Assembly: GCA_037039925.1 (NCBI GenBank)
Contig: JAXRKP010000238.1
Span: 289,501-353,500 of the forward strand
Direction: 5' to 3'
Source of the DNA: Doris montereyensis
Taxonomy: Eukaryota; Mollusca; Gastropoda; Nudibranchia; Dorididae
Length of the DNA: 64,000 nucleotides
Position numbers and translations under genes: made by a program
The notes under the pieces: model-generated
Told to the model about the DNA's origin: nothing
Databases searched by the model: none
Seen by the model: the letters and a program-made list of their open reading frames with translations, nothing else
Shown here: positions 56,801 through 64,000 of the stretch, in pieces
How the letters are laid out: each line of letters opens with the position of its first letter
Position numbering within the stretch: position 1 is the stretch's first letter

Positions 56801-59800
56801 GGTAGTCCAAACTCACTCATTAAAATTCATGAGCACTGCACATATCATAGTCTTATCTAATTCATGAAATTCACTCTATATGACAGCCATGAGTATATAG
56901 GATAGTCCAAACTCATTAAGTTAAACTCACTTATGAAATCAATGAGTACATATACGACAGTCCGAACTCACTCATGAAATCCTTGAGTACATAATGATAG
57001 TTGAAACACACTCAAGAAATGCATGAGTACATGTAAAAGTCCCAACTCACTCATGAATGCCATGTCCACAGTAACTCCTTACAACGGAGTAACCATTTGC
57101 TTGGGCATGTTTTTGTATCACATTTCCAATTTCTCTGTAGCGAACCCCTGGTTTCACTGATGGAAGAGAGTTGAAAAAAAGAAAGAGAGAACATACTTAG
57201 CTTACAATTTTGCACTTGAAATGAAGTTTATGTATTAAATGTTTGTTTTTATTATTTACCAATGAGCGTGTCATTTCGCTAAGTTAGCTTCCCCTCATTG
57301 TATTACACAGAATACAACTGTAAAACAAAATATTCAATATAACTCTTGTCATTGCTTTACAATTCTATTTTCTAAATTTGAATCTACTAAACATGTTATG
57401 ATCTAATATTCATAGTGAATGAAGGATTAAGGCAAGGGTTCAGGGTTAACCTGAAATTTCCAGGTGAGATTATTTCATGCTCTTTGGAAACCTGATTTGA
57501 TTCTCTCCAAAGTGTGCAGTCAGCCCTTTCCCTGTTCACTACTGAACCTTCTTCATTTATAATGGCACAGACAGTGTTGGCACAAATGATTATGTACTCA
57601 AGGACGAGAGAAGGCAGCATATATGCATGCCGCTGAGTAGTAATATAATGTTAATCAAATTAATGTTCATCATAAAAACTCAAATCATTTACACACAACT
57701 GTTAAAAGTCACCTTCATCTATGGCCATCATCAGACACTCATGAGTAGTTTTCACCAATTTCTTTGCCTTCTCACTCACATTGCCGACAAAATACGTTTC
57801 ATTTGCATCTCCATGGTAACCACGATGATAAGCTGAAATATCAACTAGAAAAAAAGAAAAGAAAGTGTGACAAATTGAAGACATTACAATTATTCATAGT
57901 TGCAACTCAAATTTAAAAAAACCCAACCAAACCATTTGTGCATTATAGTAAAGTTCCTTTTGAGGCCCTTACGGCACATAGAGCTGAAGCGTATCCTCGT
58001 CTCTTTAATTTAAAGCAGAACAGGTGATAACATTCACCTGGACAAGGTGACAATAATCATCTGGACAGGTCATGAGTCCATCATGGCTTTTACCCCATAG
58101 CAAGTGCTAGTACCAATTCTTTCATTTCCTTCGTAACAATTCTTTCCTTTCCATTGTTATAAATCATGATTCTTTCTCTTTCATTTCTATTGTTACAATT
58201 CTTCCTGTTCCATCAGTAGTCCAAAGGCAAAGTGTCATCCTCTCAACCAAAAGGTTGTGGGTTTGCACCCGTTAGGTTGAAACATTTTTATTATCTTTGC
58301 AAGCACCCCCCCCCCCCCACCCCAAGTCCAGGTAGGTTGATCAACACCTAGTCCCATCCGACCCAGACGATAAAAAAGGAGGTCCCATGTGCAGATCACA
58401 GCACTGTGCTCGGTAAAGACCCCCTCTCTGCTTACAGGGCAGTCCGGGCAAAAATAAAAACCAACCAAAAACCCTGAGATTAGTGAGATCACCTTAGTTG
58501 TAGATGTGGGGGAAATCAAATCAATCAATCAAACCATTTTTATGAATCATGATTCTTTCTTTAATTTCTTTTGTTACAATTTTTTTCTTTTGACTCTTAC
58601 GAGTCATGATTCTATCTTTCATTTCTATTGTTACAATTCTTTCTTTTCCATTGTTATGAATCTTGATTCTCTCTTTCATTTCTCCTGTTACAATATCTTT
58701 GTTTCCACTGTTATGAATCATGATTCTTTCTTTCATTTCTACTGTTACAATTCTTGTTTTCCATTGTTATGAATCATGAATCTTTCTTTCATTCGTTCTT
58801 TATCATTTCACATTCTACCTTTTGGTATATGGGTTTAGATGCCAGAAATTATCTTTCTGCTCTGCCCTGTCCTGACATTTTCTGTTTCCTTCCGTGAAAG
58901 TTAAATTTCTTTGCTTTAATATTTAATGCCTCTTTTATATCTTCTTCACACTTTCTCCGGAGATCTGCATTTGATCTTTTACCTTGGGTTTTAGCACTGT
59001 ATACTGATTTACCGGGCAGTGGACAGGTAAGCACCTGTACGGGGATTAGGCGGCCCCGCCCTCCACGAGTCTCCTGCTGCCTTGCAGGTGGGTCTTGATT
59101 GACCAAAGGCTAAAGGAGTTAACCCTGACAGAAAATAACTTGCTGCCTTGCAGGTTGGTTTTGAGCAACCACAGGCTAAGGGAGTTAACCCTGACAGAAA
59201 ATAACAAGGCCTGGTAGGAGGCCTCAAAGTGGCAGTCCCACCATCTACCTAGGGTACAGTGGGCCAACCCCTGCTTATCCAAAACAAGCAGATTCAAAGA
59301 AGTACATATGATGATATACCCGGCTTGATCTGACGAAGATGAACATGGAAACGAACACGGATTGTGATTTTTGGAACATGGAATGTTAGGGCAATAAATG
59401 GAAAAGAGTTAGAATTAGCTGAAGAAATGGAAAAATTCAAAGTAGATATTTTGGCTATTACAGAAACAAAGATAAAAGGATAAGGAATAGAAAATGTGTG
59501 ACCAAACCATACTTCAATCTTCTCAGGAGTAGATGTCAAAGATAGAGCTAGAGCAGAAGGCCTCTAATGCATAAAAAGGCAAAAAAAGCTACGAGAACGT
59601 TGGAAATTTATAAGCCCACAGCTATTACTTATTAGAGGTAAATATTAAACCAAAAGGAAGAGAAATTAAATTAATAATAGCTTATGGACCAAACAAAGAT
59701 GCCATCAAAGAAGAAAAAGATATCTTCAAAGACGATTTACAAATAGCTGCAGAGAATCTCAAACCCAAACAGGAACTAATGGTTTTAGGAGATTTAAACG

Positions 59801-62800
59801 CTAGAGTAGGCAACAAAGTAGAAACATCAGGAGGAGTAATAGGTAAAGAAGGAGAGACAACAACTTCTCAAAAAATAGATTTTTGCCTAAAGAATAACAG
59901 GAAAATAGCCAACACATTTTTCCCTCATAAAGATATCCACAAATATACAAGAGTAAATGAAGACAGATGTGAAAGGTCAATGATAGAATACATAATAGTT
60001 AGCAGCTCCCTTTTTTACAGTACAATGGATGCAAGAGTAAACAGAGGAGCAGAAATATTTAGTGATCATCACCTAATGATAGCCAAAATGAGATTATTAA
60101 CTGAAGAAAACAGACAGAAAAGGAAAGAGAAGAAAGCTACTAAAATCAAAATAGAAGAACTAAATAAATCAATAGTAAAAGAGATATACCAATCTTTCCT
60201 TTCCACTGTTAGTGTTATAAATCATGATTTTTTCTTTCATTTCTATTGTTACAATTCTTTCCTTTCTATTGTTATGAATTAAGATTCTTTCATTCATTTC
60301 TATTGTTACAATTCTTTCTTTCTGTTTCCTATCACAAAAAAAGTACTGACCATTCATGATATCTCCATCTTCTAAAGGCCTCATGTCAGGTATTCCATGG
60401 CAAATAACTTCATTGGTGGATCTGTTCAAAACATTGGCACACAAAAATACATTATACGATAACATGACGTCTGTGACACTTTCAAGTTGTGAAGTATATC
60501 TATGCACTGTAATGCCTGCCTACTCAATTCCAATTTGTATATTAAGCTTCTTTCCTCAAGCCTAATCTAACTACTGTGCTACTAACATTATTTTAAAGAT
60601 CATAACATGGATAATATATTGCTTGGAAAGTTACTGCTTTGAAAAGAATGAAAGCCTCAGTTTTTTTCTTTTTAACAGGTTATGAAGACAATGTATGAAA
60701 CATCATGTAACCAGCAATAAAGAAAATGACTAGAAAATTGTACTTGCATGAAAAGTACTGTAGCTATGAATGCGAAGAAAAAAAATGGTGATTCAAAATT
60801 TAGCTATAATGTGAAAATTTATCTTACGTGCAACATGATTTAGGAAATTCAAAGTAATTGAGAGGTGATGGGTAGCATTCCCTGTCAATTGTGGCCTGTC
60901 GGGTAGAAAAAGGAATTTTGTAAAATCAAAAACACATATTCGAAAAATATAAAAAACTACCAAAAATGACCCTACCCCAAACTCCCAGATATACATAAGA
61001 TTATTTAAGATGTTTGACTTTGAAGTTTTTCTTGATTCCATTTACCCAGGATTAGTATTAGAAGCAGAAAATCATGATGGAAGACTAACAGATGATCATC
61101 GTAAGATTAATCAAAGTAGAAAAAGCAAACAGCAAACTTAAAAACAGAATAATAATTATCAATGCCATACATTAATCACAGATGACTTTATTTACCAAAT
61201 CACACATTAAAGAAACAAAAAGAGAAGACTGCATATGTCCCAAACTAAAAGATGATTAATGATAGAAATTACATTTCATCATTGAATTAGTATTACAAAA
61301 CAACTTTATTCAATAATCAAAGCAGGTTTAAAATAACTGTCATAATCCTTACAATTTCCTTATTGTAAACTTTGATAGAGCACTTTATGTTACATCCTAT
61401 ATTCAAAGAACAATCTAAAAAAATAATGTCAAGAGCATACCTCATGCACTAGCCTGTCAATCTCATCTGTCGTGACACCGACCTCCGTGGCATATGCAGC
61501 AACGTCTAATATTTCTCGGGTCAACTATGTGGATGGAATAAAAAAATAATCATTTTCACTACAATAATGAACAAGTCTACAACCACACCCCTCCCCCATC
61601 CCATACACATACAAATGATATGCTTAATATGTACTTACACAGGATTTGTTTCTTACAAAGATTAAACAGACAGAGATGACCATTGTTTTGATGGTGATTG
61701 AATTCCTTACCTTACATACTACTTTCATAGATTCTTGCTCTTCATCAGTCAGTATTCTAATGCTGGTTGTTCCTCTCATCTGCTTCTCACTTTCAGAAAC
61801 GCCTAAATAATGTGAAGAAGAAATAAGTAAACTGGCACAGAGAAAAAGACATGAAATACCATGCTCGATGATTGTACATAAGCTCCAATAAGTAACCTGG
61901 TAATTTTTTTATTAAAAAAAAAAAATAATGCAATTTATCATGTCCACCATATGAGGTGATCTCGGGCGAGTTAAGAATAAACAGCAAGATAAGAGTGAAA
62001 ACATGGCAAAGGAAAGAGGTAGGCCTACTAGAGCACCTGCCAACAGCATACTCGACAAGCACCTAATAAATGCATCTAAGTCTATCATAGTGTGATTGAA
62101 GTAGAGGTCATTTACTATAGAGAAAGTTCTGATAACAGCTTTGCAGATACATCACTTATCAACTTAAACTTTTCTAACTTTATTCTTCCATTAAAAAAAC
62201 CCCAATTATTTGAAAGAAATTTTCCTGACTCAACAAAAGTTGCAAAAGTAAAAATAAATATAGTTTATAGTGCACTTACCATAATCAATATCTCAAAGTG
62301 CAACACATTAAAAACTTAAATAAACACAAAAAGTTATTGACCTCACCTGTTGGATGGTCAGCATAATCGGGACGTGTTATATGGTCTGGTACAATTCTAG
62401 TGGCACTCTGGTGGACATAAGGTGTGATGAGAGAGGAAATATTAAGACATGCTGAACGAATGAAAACACATGACAAGCACACGATGAAAACTTATCTCTC
62501 TCAGACCTTTGCTATATGTATAAACTGTATGCCAAATGAATTAAACAATGAACTACCCTTTACCCCTGGTGGCGAAGCGGTTGAAGGCTGCTATCGTTTT
62601 CGGCTGCCCCACTTCGCCGAAGAGGCAATTTTCCAAGGTTGGGTCTCCCGAAAGCTATTCTCCCTCCCCTCTCTCAGATACAGGCATTTGATGAACAATC
62701 ATGATCGCATAATTCTTCTTATCCTTCCCAATGTTTTGTATGTATTGTATGGATTGCCTGAAAATTAATCTGCTCAATTTGAGCTTCACTTAGTCTGCAT

Positions 62801-63867
62801 ATGGATGGTTCTTGATCTAATAAAGTTTTAAGCTGAGCTTGAAACCTTATGAAAATGTGAGTCATCTACTCTAAAGACACAATAATTCACCTTTACTTGT
62901 ACAGACAATAAAAATCACTACATTAGGTATATCTGAAATATTGAATAATTACGTGTCAGCATAAAGTGTGCAATATACCCTCCTTATTGAAAACAATTGT
63001 TTTCAGTTCTTTGCTTCATTAAACATTTTGGCGAACAGGGTGACTATTTGCAATCAAAAATTGTAGCTGTGTATACCAAAGCATGATCATGAGTTTCACT
63101 CCAATTAATCAAAGTTTGATTTAAAAGTGATGTTTTTAAGGTCTTGAGTTGAATACCAATGTTTAGTTTAACTTCTGATTGCCAGATTGTTTTAGTTATG
63201 CTGTATTAGGACTGACCATTGGAACACTTTGAGATCCTGATTTTGTCTTCAATGAGATGAAATTGACTTGGTTACTGAAATTCCATGAAAAACATTCTCC
63301 CAGTAAGCCTACACTCTGCCTCTACAATATTTTGGACATTTATGACCAGTAAGCCGAAGCCATACAATGAAGTCTTTGAAAAGTTCTTGAATTATAAGAC
63401 TCAACATTAGTGATATATTAACATGTACTCGCAAGCAAAATCTTTTGGTTTCATGTGGAGACAAGAGGCTCATTTGAAGTTTTCAAAAGTGTCCAAAAAA
63501 AACTTGAAATTTGGTGAAGTACAGACACACTGGCACTTGAGAAAATTCTTAGTAAAGAGGGAACATTAAAAATATCAAATCCAGATTTAAGGAAAATAGG
63601 AGCACTAAAGTGTCATGCAACCTGAGAGAATGATGAAACATGACACCAATGATGTTTTTAATGCTTGTTTTAATCATTGCATGAGACAATTTCACAGATA
63701 AAAAAAGATAACATTGCAAAACAAGTGTTGTTATTTTTCTATCACAGCTGTTGAGTTAACTCTTTCTCAAAACCATATACTTACCAAGGGAGCGGGTCGA
63801 AGTTTTCCAGTAAATTTAAAACCAGGCCATGGATTGTATTGACCACTGTCTCGTTCACCCTCGGCTT
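50660..63867 (-). CDS. METAP1: Methionine aminopeptidase 1 (eleven exons in window; 5' end off the right edge)
   Basis: Type I methionine aminopeptidase, a cytosolic two-metal hydrolase that removes initiator Met from nascent proteins. Exons (minus, 5' to 3'): 63785-63867, 62347-62407, 61711-61802, 61441-61524, 60828-60895, 60351-60421, 57713-57844, 57051-57156, 56486-56523, 53897-53962, 50660-50843. All junctions are GT/AG and phases agree. Seen: RPDYADHP linker, catalytic His in VICHGIPD, metal ligands Asp (VDIS), Asp (GDANET), His (CGHGIH), Glu (TIEPM) and Glu (QFEHT). The N-terminal zinc-finger exons of METAP1 must lie right of 63867. One base is missing in the last exon near 50811, in the Trp codon before TAVTQDG, which would remove the last Glu ligand unless it is a sequencing error. 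Confidence 0.95.
50934..51678 (+). mobile_element. Pogo-like MITE family E, copy 1, 745 bp
   Basis: Ends CAGTGGGAGCAGCATCC and TTGAATCTGACTCCCACTG, with TA on both flanks. It retains a transposase N-terminal remnant at 51497 ([20 protein letters not shown], then [10 protein letters not shown]), resembling the start of a pogo/Tigger helix-turn-helix. It lies in the last METAP1 intron. Copy 2 is at 52703-53486 in opposite orientation. Confidence 0.85.
51711..51837 (+). repeat. R1 dispersed repeat, copy 5
   Basis: CCACCATACGTAGTGATCTC, AGGGTGAATTAAAGGGATAC, GTAGGACCTACAACTTACCA, then CAACCGTCCACACATGG. It is one of the fullest copies. Confidence 0.75.
52703..53486 (-). mobile_element. Pogo-like MITE family E, copy 2, 784 bp, inverted
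   Basis: Ends CAGTGGGAGTTGGATTCAAC and GATGCGGCTCCCATTG with TA on both flanks. Its first ~230 bp match the reverse complement of copy 1's right half, including the region of the transposase remnant. Confidence 0.85.
53897..53962 (-). CDS. METAP1: METAP1 exon (Glu metal ligand)
   Basis: Encodes [18 protein letters not shown] then ISE; donor GTAAGA. The Glu in TIEPM is a metal ligand. Confidence 0.95.
54570..54955. repeat. Degenerate tandem duplication, period ~210-225 bp, in METAP1 intron
   Basis: Two units share CTCTATCATCTTT, TTTTAAAAAC, CACRYGATC and GAGATCTA-TAAAGCTAGATT in the same order: 54572-54700 and 54781-54945. Confidence 0.6.
55038..55270. repeat. Diverged direct repeat, spacing ~155 bp
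   Basis: GTCTAGACAAATGTGTGAAC...CAGTTGGTTCA near 55042 recurs as GTCTAGACAAAATAAGTGTG...CAATTGGTTCA near 55197. Confidence 0.6.
55357..56073. mobile_element. Pogo/Tigger-like MITE 4, 717 bp
   Basis: Ends CAGTGGAACCTCTTTAATTG and CATTAGAGAGGGTCACTG with TA on both flanks. Subterminal AATTGGGAA / AATCGGGA repeats occur. The central frame at 55345 has no domain. Confidence 0.8.
56486..56523 (-). CDS. METAP1: METAP1 microexon, 38 bp
   Basis: Encodes [12 protein letters not shown] between acceptor TTTTTACAG and donor GTAAGT; phases fit both neighbours. Confidence 0.93.
56805..57050 (-). repeat. METAP1: Tandem repeat carrying copies of the METAP1 splice-donor region
   Basis: On the minus strand, immediately after the exon end CATTCATGA/GTGAGTT, variants of TTTCATGAGTGAGTT recur near 57012 (TTGAGTGTGTTT), 56975, 56934 and 56815, joined by GTACTCATG and GGACT. 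Unit length is roughly 40-60 bp. Confidence 0.6.
57051..57156 (-). CDS. METAP1: METAP1 exon (His metal ligand)
   Basis: Encodes [19 protein letters not shown], then [13 protein letters not shown]; acceptor CATCAG, donor GTGAGT. The His in CGHGIH binds metal. Confidence 0.95.
57713..57844 (-). CDS. METAP1: METAP1 exon (two Asp metal ligands)
   Basis: Encodes [19 protein letters not shown] then [16 protein letters not shown]. Asp in VDI and Asp in GDANET are the bridging metal ligands. Confidence 0.95.
57950..58118 (-). repeat. SINE tail fragment
   Basis: Resembles the 3' body of the SINEs at 32.7-33.2 kb in reverse: AAGTTCCTTTTGAGGCCCTT, GGTGACAATAATCA, ATGGCTTTTACCCCATAGC, AAGTGCTAGTACC. 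The tRNA head is absent. Confidence 0.6.
58122..58215. repeat. 57-bp minisatellite, part 1
   Basis: About two units of the TTCATTTC...GTAACAATTCTTTCC, CATTGTTATAAATCATGATT type. More at 58530-58800 and 60195-60325. Confidence 0.7.
58215..58485 (+). mobile_element. tRNA-derived SINE, second family, inserted in the minisatellite
   Basis: Head ATCCTCTCAACCAAAAGGTT then GTGGGTTTGCACCCG (degenerate B box). Body CAAGTCCAGGTAGGTTGATC, GACGATAAAAAAGGAGGTCC, GACCCCCTCTCTGCTTACAG. Shares its body with the fragment at 17012-17090. A C-run lies at 58308-58322. Confidence 0.65.
58530..58800. repeat. 57-bp minisatellite, part 2
   Basis: Four to five imperfect units of ATTGTTATGAATCATGATTC joined to TTTCATTTCTATTGTTACAA and TTCTTTCTTTTCC. 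Confidence 0.85.
58801..59011 (-). pseudogene. LINE copy 3, 3' segment (C-terminus), inverted relative to its 5' segment
   Basis: On the minus strand from 59011 it reads [20 protein letters not shown] then EEDIKEAL, collinear with the C-terminal tail of copy 2 (46980-47100), and continues to the AAAGGTAGAATG stretch near the LINE 3' end. It abuts the 5' UTR of the plus-strand segment at about 59012. Confidence 0.75.
59012..60192 (+). pseudogene. LINE copy 3, 5' segment: 5' UTR monomers and endonuclease
   Basis: Starts in the 5' UTR monomers (GGACAGGTAAGCACCTGTAC, CCTGCTGCCTTGCAGG twice) and runs into the endonuclease frame from about 59340 ([16 protein letters not shown], then [11 protein letters not shown] near 59785). 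It ends abruptly at 60192 in CCAATC, the point that reads on into CAGGATAAAAG in copy 2. Several stops are present. Sits in a METAP1 intron. Confidence 0.78.
60193..60328. repeat. 57-bp minisatellite, part 3
   Basis: Two to three units directly right of the LINE and immediately before the splice donor of the METAP1 exon at 60351. Confidence 0.8.
60351..60421 (-). CDS. METAP1: METAP1 exon (catalytic His region)
   Basis: Encodes [19 protein letters not shown] then DIMN; the CHGIP His is the conserved active-site histidine. Donor GTCAGT. Confidence 0.94.
60828..60895 (-). CDS. METAP1: METAP1 exon
   Basis: Encodes [19 protein letters not shown] then SCC; acceptor CCGACAG, donor GTAAGA. Confidence 0.94.
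61441..61524 (-). CDS. METAP1: METAP1 exon
   Basis: Encodes [18 protein letters not shown] then [10 protein letters not shown]; acceptor CACATAG, donor GTATGC. The [11 protein letters not shown] segment differs from the usual AGMIKPGVTT type, a mild divergence. Confidence 0.93.
61711..61802 (-). CDS. METAP1: METAP1 exon
   Basis: Encodes [18 protein letters not shown] then [12 protein letters not shown]; donor GTAAGG. Confidence 0.93.
61941..62056 (+). repeat. R1 dispersed repeat, copy 6
   Basis: TCCACCATATGAGGTGATCT, GGGCGAGTTAAGAATAAACA, AGAGGTAGGCCTACTAGAGC, ACCTGCCAACAGC. In METAP1 intron, antisense to the gene. Confidence 0.72.
62347..62407 (-). CDS. METAP1: METAP1 exon (linker)
   Basis: Encodes [19 protein letters not shown] then TG; acceptor TCCACCAG, donor GTGAGG. 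Confidence 0.93.
62410..63780. other. METAP1 intron, no other gene recognised
   Basis: A 114-codon plus-strand frame at 62424-62768 lacks a domain. AT-rich throughout. Confidence 0.5.
63785..63867 (-). CDS. METAP1: METAP1 exon (first in window)
   Basis: Encodes [18 protein letters not shown] then TGKLRPAPL, the conserved segment after the zinc-finger region (PW-G---TG-LRP). It begins in phase, needing one base from an upstream exon right of the window. Confidence 0.92.
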
Positions 63868-64000
63868 CTGTGATTAAATTGATATATACACACAATTAGG
63901 GTTAATTAAATCAATACCGTGGTCTCCGCCTTAGATGCCGGCCGTCAGAGGACCACAAAAGCGCCTCTCTTAGCCAGACGGTCTCTAAGGTGAAAACATA

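Noticed and set aside
62560..62680. tRNA-like GGTGGCGAAGCGGTTGAAGG segment
   Set aside because: No B box or cloverleaf could be formed; at best a very old SINE head.

Overview
The window is eukaryotic. Two conserved single-copy genes are split by many GT/AG introns, most of the rest is transposon-derived, and there are kilobases of (GA)n/(CT)n microsatellite. The transposon mix (LINEs with APE endonuclease, tRNA-derived SINEs, hAT, P/THAP and pogo-like DNA elements, plus a 4.2-kb element encoding a protein type common in marine invertebrates) suggests an invertebrate, most likely a lophotrochozoan and plausibly a gastropod mollusc. The species cannot be fixed from sequence alone. Many single-base homopolymer differences between otherwise identical copies suggest that part of the frame damage is long-read assembly error.

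Layout. 1-2.75 kb: a LINE on the minus strand, cut by the left edge, with its reiterated 5' UTR. 2.87-11.47 kb: a degenerate ~45-bp tandem repeat split by a 4.2-kb DNA element (A, 2946-11345), which is itself split by a second, inverted copy (B, 6232-10433). Both insertions show a 3-bp target duplication. 11.5-17.0 kb: mostly (GT), (GA), (GACA), (CTAT) and (AT) arrays, with a hAT-type MITE.

17.7-34.7 kb (plus strand): cytosolic thymidine kinase (TK1) in seven exons. Its 10.5-kb first intron carries a 1.2-kb foldback element, about 2.1 kb of degenerate purine-strand repeats interrupted by a hAT remnant, and a polypyrimidine block. A later intron carries one tRNA-SINE inserted inside another. 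The P-loop microexon looks damaged where the catalytic Lys-Ser should be encoded.

36.7-38.4 kb: a decayed THAP/P-element-type transposase (minus). 42.4-50.2 kb: a GC-rich island, three pogo/Tigger-like MITEs with TA duplications, an internally deleted LINE (plus) and a CENP-B-type helix-turn-helix transposase fragment.

50.66-63.87 kb (minus strand): methionine aminopeptidase 1 (METAP1). Eleven exons are visible; the N-terminal zinc-finger exons lie beyond the right edge. All five metal ligands and the catalytic His are encoded, but the last exon has a one-base deletion. Its introns hold a divergent pair of one MITE family, another MITE, a short array of splice-donor-like tandem repeats, two SINEs, a 57-bp minisatellite and a LINE with the structure expected from twin priming. 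TK1 and METAP1 are convergent and share no pathway; their adjacency is simply chromosomal. The most distinctive system here is the nested A/B element, which has an unfamiliar nuclease-like protein, a 3-bp target duplication and TAGT...ACTA ends.
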